From Chloroflexota bacterium (GTDB lineage Bacteria; Chloroflexota; Limnocylindria; Limnocylindrales; CSP1-4), in contig JAJYMP010000223.1 of NCBI GenBank assembly GCA_021786915.1, forward strand, positions 1 through 15,152: a DNA stretch of 15,152 nt, read 5' to 3'. The notes under the pieces were generated by a model that saw only the letters and a list, made by a program, of their open reading frames with translations, searched no databases and had not been told where the DNA came from. Shown one piece after another: positions 8,292 through 15,152 of the stretch. The number at the start of each line of letters is the position of its first letter. Position 1 is the stretch's first letter. The position numbers and the translations under genes were made by a program.

Positions 8292-10237
8292 CAACGCTCG
8301 CGGTCGCCAGCAGGCGACCGCTGCGACCGCGGCTCACCAAGCCGCAGGCGGTCGTGCTCCTGCTCGCGGCCTTCGGCGTGCTGTTCGCGCTGCTGCACGA
8401 CACGATGACGCTGCCGTTCGATTCGCAGACGCCGCTGTTCCAGGCCCTCACGGACTTCAAGAACTGGATGGCGTTCCACCACGGCGAGTGGTACTTCACG
8501 CTCTTGTTCACGCCGATCAGGACCGGCACCGCCGGCCTGGTGGGGTTCGTGACCGACTGGCTGACGACCTTCGGCTGGCTCGGCATCACGGCCATCGCCG
8601 GGGCGCTCGGGTTCGTGTTCGTGACCTGGCGGACCGGCCTGGCCGCGTCCCTGGCGCTGGTGATGATCGGGCTGCTCGGCCTGTGGGACGCGACGATCGT
8701 GACGCTCGGCCAGATGATCGTGGCGGTGGCCCTCTCGCTGCTGGTGGGCATCCCGATCGGGATCCTCGCCGGCCGCAGCGACCGCGTGCTGCGGGTGGTC
8801 ACGCCGGTTCTGGACCTCATGCAGATCATGCCCACGTTCGCGTACCTGGTGCCGCTGACGATCCTGTTCTTCATCGGCAACGGGACGGCGACGATCGCGA
8901 CGATGATCTACGCCATCCCGCCCGCCATCCGCCTCACCGCCCTGGGCATCCGCGGAGTCCCCGTCGAGGCGGTCGAGGCGGCCACGTCGCTGGGGTCGTC
9001 GGGCGGGCAGGTGCTGCGCAAGGTCCAGATGCCGATGGCCCGGACCACGATCGGGCTGGCGGTCAACCAGACGATCATGATGGCGCTCTCGATGGTCGTC
9101 ATCACCGCGTTCGTCGGTGCGGGAGGACTCGGCGAGAAGCTCCTCAACGCGCTCAAGATCCAGGACGTCGGCGGCTCGTTCGACGTCGGCATCGCGATCG
9201 TCCTGCTCGCCATGGTCCTCGACCGGCTCACGGCAAGCGCGAGCCAGGTGTCGGATCGACGCCACACCGGCGCGGAGCGCGTGACCCGGGCCGGCCACCG
9301 GCAGATGGCGGCGGTCGGCGTGGCGATCGTCGTCGTGGGCGTCGCCCTGGGCATCTCGCAGTCCTGGGCGCACGAATTCCCGACCGCCTTCAGCGTGTCC
9401 TTCGCCGATCCGGTGAACGGGTTCGTCAACTGGCTCACCACCACCTTCGCGTGGCTCACCAGCTGGATCAAGGACACGGCCAGCGGCTGGGTGATCGACC
9501 TGCTCCAGACCGCGTTGACCGCATCGCCGTTCTGGCTCGTCATCGCGCTCGCCGCGGGCCTCGCCCTCATCATCACGGGCTTCCGCGCGGCGGTCGTGGT
9601 GGCGCTGGCGGGGCTGCTCGTGGTGGCGCTCCAGGTCTGGGAGCCGGCGATGGAGACGCTGACCCAGGTGCTGTTCGGGGTCACGATCGCGATGGCCGTG
9701 GGCGTGGTGGTCGGAACCTTGGCCGCCCGCTCGGGCCTGGTCTCGCAGGTCGTCCGCCCGATCAACGACGCGCTGCAGACCATGCCCGCGTTCGTGTACC
9801 TCATCCCCGCCCTCGCCCTGTTCGGGCCGTCGCGCTTCACCGCGATCCTGGCCGCGGTCATCTACGCGATCCCGGCCGTGATCCGGCTGGTCGAGGACGG
9901 CGTCCGCGGCGTGTCGGCCACCACGACCGAGGCGGCGGAGTCGGCGGGCTCGACGCCCTTCCAGGTCATCACCAAGGTCCAGCTGCCCATGGCCCGGCGG
10001 TCGCTGCTCGCGGCAGCGAACCAGGGAGTCGTCCTGATCCTCGCGATGGTCGTCGTGGGCGGCCTGGTCGGCGGTCAGGCGCTCGGCTACCGCGTGGTGC
10101 AGGGCCTGGTGCAGGGGACGGACTTCGGTGTCGGCTTCGCCTCGGCCATCGCAATCGTGCTGCTCGGCGTGATGCTCGACCGCATCACCCAGGGGGCCGG
10201 CGCGCGGCGCGAGGTCCGGCGAGTCGAGGAGGAATAG
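8288..10237 (+). CDS. Fused tandem-domain betaine ABC transporter permease (OpuAB/ProW type)
   Basis: The 649-aa protein is about twice the length of ProW and holds two permease domains in tandem. Each half has its own set of transmembrane helices and an EAA cytoplasmic loop: one begins at Glu230 (EAATSLGSS, ending KVQMPMA), the second at Glu548 (EAAESAGST, ending KVQLPMA). The motifs before each loop are also parallel: [14 protein letters not shown] in the first half and [15 protein letters not shown] in the second. A charged linker near residues 315-340 joins the halves. Classical OpuA/ProU systems use two copies of a single-domain permease; here one chain could form the whole pore. The GTG start overlaps the ATPase stop (GTGA), with GGAGG immediately upstream. 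It ends with TAG at 10235-10237. Confidence 0.9.
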
Positions 10238-10420
10238 CGTCCCACCGCGTCGCACCCCGGGCTCGGCCCGGGCGGCGCCAAGCAGGAGGAGTCACGGCAC
10301 AGAGCAGACGGCCCGCTCGGCGGGCACGGGGGCTCGGAAGCGGGGAAGCCCGCGACAGGTCACAATGCGCGCTCCGGCCCGGAGGAGCTTGGGGCCGGCA
10401 TGGAAGGAAGGGGATCTGGC
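10238..10420 (+). promoter_or_regulatory. Structured spacer between permease and binding-protein genes
   Basis: This gap holds three compact GC-rich hairpins. At 10256-10272 CCCGGGC and GCCCGGG pair over 7 bp with a TCG loop. At 10311-10325 GCCCGC and GCGGGC pair over 6 bp, also with a TCG loop. At 10372-10384 CTCCG and CGGAG pair over 5 bp and would mask part of GGAGGAG at 10381-10387. None has a T-run. Such structures between transporter genes can stabilise the 3' message so that the binding protein is made in excess. No clear promoter was found. Confidence 0.4.
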
Positions 10421-11518
10421 TTGAATCTCGCAGACAGCACCATCCGACGGCTCGCCGCAGGGGCGGCCGTCCTGTCGATCCTGGTATCGGCCTGTAGCGG
10501 CACCGCCGCCAGCCCGTCCGCGGCCGCGTCCGTCACCCCGGCGGCGCCCTCCGCGGCCCCCGCCAGCGTCGCCCCCGCATCGGCTGCCGCCTCGCCGAGC
10601 CAGGCCGCCGTCGCCTCGATGGCGCCCTGCGGCACGGTCAACATCGCGGACAACCCGTGGGTGGGCTACGAGGCGGACGTCGCCGTCGTGAGCTACCTGC
10701 TCAAGACGCAGCTCGGCTGCACGGTGAACATCAAGGCCCTCAGCGAGCAGGTCAGCTGGCAGGGCTTCCCGACCGGTGACGTGGACGTGATCCTCGAGAA
10801 CTGGGGCCACGCCGACCTCGCCCAGCAGTACATCACGGACCAGAAGGTCGCGGTCGACCTCGGCTCGCAGGGCAACGTCGGGATCATCGGCTGGTTCATC
10901 CCCAAGTACTACGCCGACGCCCACCCGGAGCTCATGGCGGCCAACAGCGATCCCAAGACCTTCGCCGACGCCCTCAACAAGCTCGCGTCGGACTTCGTCA
11001 CGAGCGAATCCGGGGGCAAGGGCCAGATCCTCGACGGCGATCCCTCGTACGTGACCAACGACGAGGCGCTGGTCAAGGGCCTCGGGCTCAACTTCAAGGT
11101 CGTCTACTCGGGCTCCGAAGCGGCTTCCGACGCGGCGATCAAGTCGGCCCTCGCCGCCAACAAGCCGATCCTGGCCTACTACTGGGAGCCAAACTGGTTC
11201 GACAGCCAGATCAACAACGGGCTGGTCCACCTCCAGCTCCCGGCCTACACCGCGGGCTGCGACAGCAACTCGAAGTCGATGACCTGCGACTACCCGCCGT
11301 ACAACCTCAACAAGGTCGCGTCCACCACGTTCGTGAACAGCGGCAGCCCGGCCGTCGCGTTCATCAAGAACTTCAAATGGACCAACGACGACCAGAACGC
11401 GGTCGCCACCGACATCTCCAACAAGATGTCCGATGACGATGCCGCCAAGAAGTGGGTCGACGCCCACCCGGACGTCTGGAAGGCCTGGATGGCCGGCACC
11501 GGCTGGACCGGCAGCTGA
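10421..11518 (+). CDS. Betaine-type substrate-binding lipoprotein (OpuAC/ProX type)
   Basis: From the TTG at 10421 the product is 365 aa with a lipoprotein signal: RR, a hydrophobic stretch and lipobox VSAC with Cys25. A flexible Ala/Ser/Pro-rich tether runs to about residue 68. The folded part shows tryptophans expected of a quaternary-ammonium pocket: Trp80 in NPWVGYEADV, Trp113, Trp128 in ENWGHADL, and Trp255/Trp259 in YYWEPNWFD. Which ones line the cage is inferred. Four cysteines (70, 99, 280, 289) could form disulfides. The TTG is preferred because GGAAGGAAGGGGA lies six bases before it and gives a normal signal peptide; an ATG at 10400 would add seven residues and has GGAGGAG too far upstream. 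It is the third transporter gene and should capture substrate outside the membrane. Confidence 0.9.
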   Translation: MNLADSTIRRLAAGAAVLSILVSACSGTAASPSAAASVTPAAPSAAPASVAPASAAASPSQAAVASMAPCGTVNIADNPWVGYEADVAVVSYLLKTQLGCTVNIKALSEQVSWQGFPTGDVDVILENWGHADLAQQYITDQKVAVDLGSQGNVGIIGWFIPKYYADAHPELMAANSDPKTFADALNKLASDFVTSESGGKGQILDGDPSYVTNDEALVKGLGLNFKVVYSGSEAASDAAIKSALAANKPILAYYWEPNWFDSQINNGLVHLQLPAYTAGCDSNSKSMTCDYPPYNLNKVASTTFVNSGSPAVAFIKNFKWTNDDQNAVATDISNKMSDDDAAKKWVDAHPDVWKAWMAGTGWTGS

Positions 11519-11534
11519 TCCCCTGACCTCGACG

Positions 11535-11567
11535 GCGGCCCCGGGCTCCACGCGGACCCGGGGCCGC
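11535..11567 (+). terminator. GC-rich stem-loop after the transporter operon
   Basis: GCGGCCCCGGG (11535-11545) and CCCGGGGCCGC (11557-11567) form a perfect 11-bp stem with an 11-nt loop, 16 nt after the binding-protein stop. There is no U-tract, which is common in high-GC genomes. It is the likely end of the transporter message or a 3' stabilising structure. Confidence 0.6.
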
Positions 11568-11704
11568 TGCGCGTCCGGGCCACGGGACCCCGGGCGCCGC
11601 TTCGCCACCCGGGGCGCGTCCGCCGAGCGGTGGCGCCGGCCCCGTTCCCGGCGGGTCCGCTGCAATGCCGGGACCATCGTCCCGGGACCGCGGGTTGATC
11701 TCGC
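11568..11704. other. Intergenic stretch with one hairpin, no gene seen
   Basis: No convincing ORF lies here. A 7-bp hairpin, CCGGGAC (11668-11674) with GTCCCGG (11679-11685) around a CATC loop, sits about 20 nt upstream of the next promoter. It could be a second weak terminator or an operator-like site. Nothing else stands out. Confidence 0.35.
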
Positions 11705-11713
11705 TGTTACACT
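11705..11713 (+). promoter_or_regulatory. Extended -10 promoter of the M23 peptidase gene
   Basis: TGT followed by TACACT (11708-11713) matches an extended -10 (TGn plus TAnnnT). No good -35 is found at the usual distance. The start of transcription would be near 11720, giving a leader of about 138 nt before the TTG start at 11858. Confidence 0.45.
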
Positions 11714-11719
11714 CCCAAT

Positions 11720-11857
11720 AGCGCCGGTTCACTGTCGTCTCGGGCGTGCCCTTCCGAGGCGGCGCCGTATCCGGCGAGCGTGGTAGCCGAGCACCCCGGC
11801 GCCGAGGGGCGTCGACGATGACGGAGACAGCTCGCACGAGATGAGGACGCCCCTTCG
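11720..11857 (+). promoter_or_regulatory. Structured 5' leader of the M23 peptidase gene
   Basis: The leader can fold in at least two competing ways. AGGGGCGTC (11805-11813) is perfectly complementary over 9 bp to GACGCCCCT (11846-11854), which ends three bases before the start codon and would hide the initiation region. The same GGGG (11806-11809) can instead pair with CCCC (11794-11797) just upstream. Further 5', GCGCCG (11721-11726) with CGGCGC (11760-11765) encloses CTCGG (11739-11743) with CCGAG (11754-11758). I compared it from memory with the ydaO c-di-AMP riboswitch, often found before cell-wall hydrolases, and did not find its conserved GGGGACC or GGGTGAA blocks. The class is therefore unknown, and the fold is unproven. 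Confidence 0.35.
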
Positions 11858-13213
11858 TTGACCCGCACCGTCGCGCAGCACTTCCCCCGAGCCCGTCGTG
11901 GCATCGGGCGACGCACCATCACCGCCCTGCTCATCGTGCCGTTGCTGATGGGCGCCTTCGCGGGCCATGTCGCCGCGCCCTCAGCCGTCTTCGCGGACCA
12001 GCTCTCGGACGCGCAGGCGCAGAAGAAGGCGCTCGAGGCCAAGATCGCGGCGGAGAAATCGCAGATCGCGGCGCTCAACGCGTCCCAGGCCTCGCTGGCC
12101 GGCCAGATCGACCAGACCAAGACGCAGCTCGCGGGCATCACCCAGAACCTCGCGGCCACCCGCCAGCAGGTCTCCGCCCTGACGAAGGACCTCGCCACCG
12201 TCCAGGCCCAGTACAACGACCTGATGTCGAGCCTCGCGGACCTGGACGCGCAGCTGGTCTCGATCGAGGCGCAGGAGGCGGCCAAGCGGGTCGAGCTCGG
12301 CCAGCACCAGGCGCAGCTCGCGGAGCGCGTCCGGGTGGCCTACGACGACCAGCGCACCTCACTGCTCGAGACGCTGCTCTCGGGCGCGTCGTTCACCGAC
12401 ATGCTCGCCGCGATGTCGACCCAGCTCGACGCCGCCTCGCAGGACCAGCAGCTCGCGGCGCAGGTCGCGTCCGACCAGGCGACGCTGCTCGCGCTCCACC
12501 AGACGGTCTCGGAGACTCGCGACCAGACCGAGGTCCTGGGCCAGCAGGCCGCCGTCCAGAAGCAGGCCCTCGACCGCAAGATCGCTGATCTGGCTGCCGC
12601 CACCAAGCGCCTCAAGGCGCTCGAGGCGGCAGCCAAGGCCGCGCTGGCGGCCCAGAAGGCGCAGTACGCGACCATCTCGGCCAACAAGGCGGCCCTCCGC
12701 GCTGCCCTCGCCAAGGCCAACGCGGCCCAGGCGCAGCTCCAGAAGAAGATCGACTCGATCATCGCCGCCCAGGCGAGCCACGGGAACATCCCGAGCCAGT
12801 ACAACGGCACCCTGGAGTGGCCGATGTCGGGGTCCATCACCCAGCCGTTCGGCTGCACCGGGTTCAGCTGGGAGCCGCCCTACGGCAGCTGCGCCCACTA
12901 CCACAACGGGATCGACCTCGTCGCGCCGTACGGGACGCCGGTCCACTCGGCCGGCGACGGCACCGTGGTCTACGTGGGCTGGAACTACGCCGACGGCGCC
13001 AACCCCGCCTGGATCGTGATCATCGCCCACAGCTCCTCGCTCGTGACCTGGTACGCCCACATGCAGCCCACCTACCCCGTCCGCGCGGGGGACCAGGTGA
13101 CCAAGGGGCAGGTCATCGGCTACGAGGGCAGCACTGGCCACTCCACCGGTGCCCACCTCCACTGGATGGTGGAACTCAACGGCACGTTCGTTAATCCGCA
13201 GCTGTTCACCTAG
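11858..13213 (+). CDS. Secreted coiled-coil M23 family murein endopeptidase
   Basis: The 451-aa product has a basic N-terminus (RARRGIGRR), a hydrophobic core and a likely signal-peptidase site after Ala46 (VFA-DQ). Residues about 47-310 are heptad-rich, Ala/Gln/Lys/Leu coiled coil, as in EnvC, CwlO or PcsB-type hydrolases. The C-terminal M23 domain (about 325-451) carries the zinc ligands His349 and Asp353 in HNGID and His435 in HLH (433-435), with His in YAHM as the other catalytic His. A short insert with two Cys flanks the first motif (PFGCTGF and YGSCAHYH). All key residues are present, so it should be an active peptidoglycan cross-link cleaving enzyme outside the membrane, possibly controlled through its coiled coil. 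The TTG start is needed to include the signal peptide; GATGAGGA upstream is a modest ribosome binding site. Confidence 0.9.
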   Translation: MTRTVAQHFPRARRGIGRRTITALLIVPLLMGAFAGHVAAPSAVFADQLSDAQAQKKALEAKIAAEKSQIAALNASQASLAGQIDQTKTQLAGITQNLAATRQQVSALTKDLATVQAQYNDLMSSLADLDAQLVSIEAQEAAKRVELGQHQAQLAERVRVAYDDQRTSLLETLLSGASFTDMLAAMSTQLDAASQDQQLAAQVASDQATLLALHQTVSETRDQTEVLGQQAAVQKQALDRKIADLAAATKRLKALEAAAKAALAAQKAQYATISANKAALRAALAKANAAQAQLQKKIDSIIAAQASHGNIPSQYNGTLEWPMSGSITQPFGCTGFSWEPPYGSCAHYHNGIDLVAPYGTPVHSAGDGTVVYVGWNYADGANPAWIVIIAHSSSLVTWYAHMQPTYPVRAGDQVTKGQVIGYEGSTGHSTGAHLHWMVELNGTFVNPQLFT

Positions 13214-13249
13214 CAGCGGCTTCGGGGGTCACGCCTCGACGTCGGGCGG

Positions 13250-13258
13250 TGCTAGGAT
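13250..13258 (+). promoter_or_regulatory. Extended -10 promoter of glgC
   Basis: TGC followed by TAGGAT (13253-13258) gives an extended -10. The start of transcription would be near 13265, leaving a short leader with GGAGGA at 13281-13286 before the TTG at 13293. No clear -35 is visible. A perfect CGACGTCG palindrome lies at 13237-13244, inside the spacer region, where a regulator could bind. Confidence 0.45.
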
Positions 13259-13280
13259 CGGGGCAGGTCCCCGCAGGTCC

Positions 13281-13286
13281 GGAGGA
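13281..13286 (+). promoter_or_regulatory. Shine-Dalgarno that sets the glgC TTG start
   Basis: GGAGGA lies six bases before the TTG at 13293. The frame is open far upstream, and the next in-frame ATG is at 13308, so this site decides the start. Confidence 0.75.
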
Positions 13287-13292
13287 ACGACG

Positions 13293-14594
13293 TTGGTCAA
13301 GCCGGTCATGGCGGTCATCCTCGCTGGCGGCGAGGGCGAGCGGCTCTCGATCCTGTCCTCCGTCCGCGCCAAGCCCGCTGTGCCGTTCGGCGGCAAGTAC
13401 CGGATCATCGACTTCACCCTGTCGAACTGCGTCAACTCGGGCATCCAGGACGTGATGGTGCTCACGCAGTACAACCCCCGCTCGCTCAACGACCACATCG
13501 GCCTCGGGCGCCCGTGGGACCTCGACCGCAACACCGGCGGCGTGAAGATGCTCCAGCCGTACGTGAAGCGCGGGCGGGTGGCCGAGTGGTACCGCGGCAC
13601 GGCGGACGCTGTGCTCCAGAACTTCAACGTCATCGAGCACGATGCGGGTGACACCGTCCTGGTCCTGGCCGGCGACCACATCTACAAGATGGACTACACG
13701 CCGTTCATCGCCGCCCACCGACGCCACCGGGCGGACGTGACGATCGCCGTCCGGCGCGTGCCGCTGTCCGAGGCGAGCCGGATGGGCATCCTGGCCCTGG
13801 ACGACCAGGAGCGCGTCATCGAGTGGCAGGAGAAGCCCAAGCAGCCCAAGAGCGACCTCGCGTCGATGGGCGTCTACGTGTTCTCCAAGCGGGCGCTGCG
13901 GCGCTTCCTCTCCGACGAGCGGACGGACTTCGGCAGCCACGTCGTCCCCGCCATGCTCGAGGCCGGCGCGAGGGTGTTCGGCTATCGGTTCGACGGCTAC
14001 TGGCAGGACGTGGGGACGATCCAGACGTTCTGGGAGGCCAACATGGCGCTCCTGGACGACAACCCCGAGCTCGACCTGTACGACCGCGAGTGGCTGATCC
14101 ACACCCGGTCCGAGGAGCGCGCGCCGGCCAAGGTGGGCCCGACGGCGCAGGTGCACCGGAGCCTCATCTCGCACGGCTGCGTCATCAACGGCACGGTGGT
14201 CAACAGCGTGCTGTCGCCGGGCGTCCGGGTGGACGTGGGCGCCGTGGTCCGCGACTCGATCCTGATGTTCGACACCGTCGTCCGCAGCGGCGCCGTGGTG
14301 GACCGGGCGATCCTCGACAAGGAGGTCACGGTCGGCCAGGGCGCGATCGTCGGCGACGGGCCGGACTTCGACACCCCGAACAAGGCGGAGCCCAGCCGCC
14401 TCAACACCGGCATCACCGTGGTCGGCAAGCAGTCGATCATCCCGCGCGGCGCGCGTCTCGGGCGGAACGTGAAGGTGGGCGGCCAAGTCCGCTCGTCCGA
14501 CTTCTCGACGCGGATCGTCCGTTCCGGCGGGACGGTGGAGCGGCGGCCGGATCGTGCCGCCGACGACGAGGACTTGGTGATCGGGGCCACCTAG
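13293..14594 (+). CDS. glgC: Glucose-1-phosphate adenylyltransferase (ADP-glucose pyrophosphorylase)
   Basis: The 433-aa enzyme makes ADP-glucose from ATP and glucose 1-phosphate, the first step of bacterial glycogen synthesis. The nucleotide-binding start is [11 protein letters not shown] (residues 8-18), followed by [16 protein letters not shown], which holds the lysine and proline region of GlgC. Further family marks are GDHIYKMDY (127-135), EWQEKPK (177-183) and YWQDVGT (236-242). From about residue 285 the hexapeptide repeats of a left-handed beta-helix are visible. Where many GlgC proteins have a Pro-Leu-Thr after the RL, this one has SILS. No other glycogen gene is in the window. The TTG start is set by GGAGGA at 13281-13286. 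A GlgC paralogue with other sugar specificity is possible but less likely given the motifs. Confidence 0.93.
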   Translation: MVKPVMAVILAGGEGERLSILSSVRAKPAVPFGGKYRIIDFTLSNCVNSGIQDVMVLTQYNPRSLNDHIGLGRPWDLDRNTGGVKMLQPYVKRGRVAEWYRGTADAVLQNFNVIEHDAGDTVLVLAGDHIYKMDYTPFIAAHRRHRADVTIAVRRVPLSEASRMGILALDDQERVIEWQEKPKQPKSDLASMGVYVFSKRALRRFLSDERTDFGSHVVPAMLEAGARVFGYRFDGYWQDVGTIQTFWEANMALLDDNPELDLYDREWLIHTRSEERAPAKVGPTAQVHRSLISHGCVINGTVVNSVLSPGVRVDVGAVVRDSILMFDTVVRSGAVVDRAILDKEVTVGQGAIVGDGPDFDTPNKAEPSRLNTGITVVGKQSIIPRGARLGRNVKVGGQVRSSDFSTRIVRSGGTVERRPDRAADDEDLVIGAT

Positions 14595-14639
14595 CCTCGG
14601 CTGGGCGACCCGCCGCCATGGCGGCGATGTCGGCTGAGG
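14595..14639 (+). terminator. Strong stem-loop directly after glgC
   Basis: CCTCGGC (14595-14601) pairs with GCTGAGG (14633-14639), CGAC (14606-14609) with GTCG (14629-14632), and the tip is the 16-bp perfect palindrome CGCCGCCATGGCGGCG (14611-14626). It starts one base after the glgC stop. There is no U-tract, but the length and position fit a transcription end. Confidence 0.6.
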
Positions 14640-14820
14640 TGCTCGCTGACGCACCTTGGCGGGCGCCGCCCCGCTCCTCGGCTCCGCGACTGCGCGCTCC
14701 CGCCGCTCCCGCGCCCTGGGCTGCCGTGCGCTCCCAGCGCCTGCGGTGAGTCCGCTCAGACTCGGAAAGGGCACCGCGGAGCGTGGACGGCCCACAGCGT
14801 CGCCCTCTCCGCGCGTCGGG
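14640..14820. other. Non-coding GC-rich spacer with a degenerate repeat-like hairpin
   Basis: No gene is supported here. GAGTC (14748-14752) and GACTC (14759-14763) form an inverted repeat with a 6-nt loop, the same stem sequence and loop length as in the tandem repeat downstream. CTGGG and CCCAG near 14716-14737 can also pair. The rest shows no structure I can name. Confidence 0.4.
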
Positions 14821-15063
14821 CGTGCGGCGGAGGGCCGCTCCCGAGTCCGACGCGACTCGCCGGGGGGCTCGTGCGGCGGAGGGCCGCTCCCGAGTCCGAC
14901 GCGACTCGCCGGGGGGCTCGTGCGGCGGAGGGCCGCTCCCGAGTCCGACGCGACTCGCCGGGGGGGCTCGTGCGGCGGAGGGCCCGCTCCCGAGTCCGAC
15001 GCGACTCGCCGGGGGGGCTCGTGCGGCGGAGGGGCCGCTCCCGAGTCCGACGCGACTCGCCGG
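14821..15063. repeat. Five-copy tandem repeat, 49-51 bp unit
   Basis: Copies begin at 14821, 14870, 14919, 14969 and 15020; the last is cut short at about 44 bp. Unit lengths are 49, 49, 50 and 51. The copies differ only by one-base changes in G or C runs (6 or 7 G; GGGCC, GGGCCC or GGGGCC). Each unit has an inverted repeat CGAGTC-CGACGC-GACTCG (for example 14842-14859) and a smaller GGAG/CTCC pair. The unit length is not a multiple of three and varies, so ORFs across it on either strand are unlikely to be real. It has no CRISPR-like variable spacers. Confidence 0.9.
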
Positions 15064-15108
15064 GTTTACCGCGGACCCGGCTCCCGACGACCCTTTGGCG
15101 TGAGCGGG

Positions 15109-15114
15109 TAGACT
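15109..15114 (+). promoter_or_regulatory. -10 element for a probably leaderless gene
   Basis: TAGACT fits TAnnnT and ends seven bases before the ATG at 15122, so transcription would start at or next to the A of the start codon. No Shine-Dalgarno is present between them. No good -35 is visible. Confidence 0.45.
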
Positions 15115-15121
15115 GCGGCCC

Positions 15122-15152
15122 ATGTCCATCGCTCCCCGGGCGGAGGCGTGCG
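15122..15152 (+). CDS. Start of an unidentified gene, cut by the window end
   Basis: Only about ten codons are visible (MSIAPRAEAC). The open frame follows a well-placed -10 element and a region without other genes. The fragment is too short for any functional call. Confidence 0.4.
   Translation, partial: MSIAPRAEAC

Noticed and set aside
11720..11857. ydaO-type c-di-AMP riboswitch
   Set aside because: The position before a cell-wall hydrolase is suggestive, but the conserved blocks I remember (GGGGACC, GGGTGAA and the long conserved 3' block) are not visible. Kept only as an unknown structured leader.
14821..15063. CRISPR array
   Set aside because: The units are contiguous and nearly identical throughout, with no unique spacers and no cas genes in the window.
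14437..15129. Minus-strand frame with repeated ASRVGLGSGP-like peptide across the tandem repeat
   Set aside because: Repeat units of 49, 50 and 51 bp shift the frame between copies, and the frame runs back into glgC on the opposite strand. The peptide periodicity comes from the DNA repeat.

Overview
This is a GC-rich (roughly 70% G+C) bacterial chromosome segment. Every supported gene is on the + strand. Strong G/C third-position bias leaves long shadow ORFs in all other frames. GTG and TTG starts are frequent, -10 elements follow TAnnnT, and one gene looks leaderless. With the style of the M23 peptidase and GlgC proteins, this suggests a high-GC Chloroflexota (Limnocylindria-like) or a related terrabacterial lineage. 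The taxonomic guess is only moderately supported.

Region 1 (1-7039) is one tightly packed operon in which almost every gene overlaps the next by ATGA. It encodes, in order: the end of a corrinoid protein; a DUF1638 protein; a small 'virulence factor' family protein; a methyltetrahydrofolate:corrinoid methyltransferase-like protein; a 2Fe-2S/ASKHA corrinoid activator (RACo type); a non-pyrrolysine MttB-family methyltransferase; a DinB-like protein; and an IclR regulator. Together these are the core parts of a quaternary-amine demethylation system. The MttB homologue would move a methyl group from a betaine-like substrate to the corrinoid protein. The MeTr-like protein would pass it to tetrahydrofolate. 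The ASKHA protein would reactivate oxidised Co(II).

Region 2 (7040-11567) is a regulatory gap followed by a quaternary-amine ABC transporter of the OpuA/ProU type: ATPase, a 649-aa permease with two fused permease domains, and a lipoprotein substrate-binding protein with several tryptophans. It probably imports the substrate that region 1 demethylates. A 16-codon ORF with a strong Shine-Dalgarno precedes the ATPase and overlaps its start by ATGA. A GC-rich 11-bp stem follows the binding-protein gene.

Region 3 (11568-14640) looks functionally unrelated. It has a structured leader and a secreted coiled-coil M23 murein hydrolase, then a GlgC-type ADP-glucose pyrophosphorylase with its own extended -10 promoter and a strong downstream stem-loop.

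Region 4 (14641-15152) is non-coding. It carries a five-copy tandem repeat of 49-51 bp whose unit contains a small inverted repeat, then a -10 element seven bases before the ATG of a gene that runs off the window.

The best candidates for something under-described are the DUF1638/'virulence factor'/DinB accessory proteins inside the betaine operon, the coupled upstream ORF before the transporter, the two-state leader of the M23 gene and the tandem repeat.
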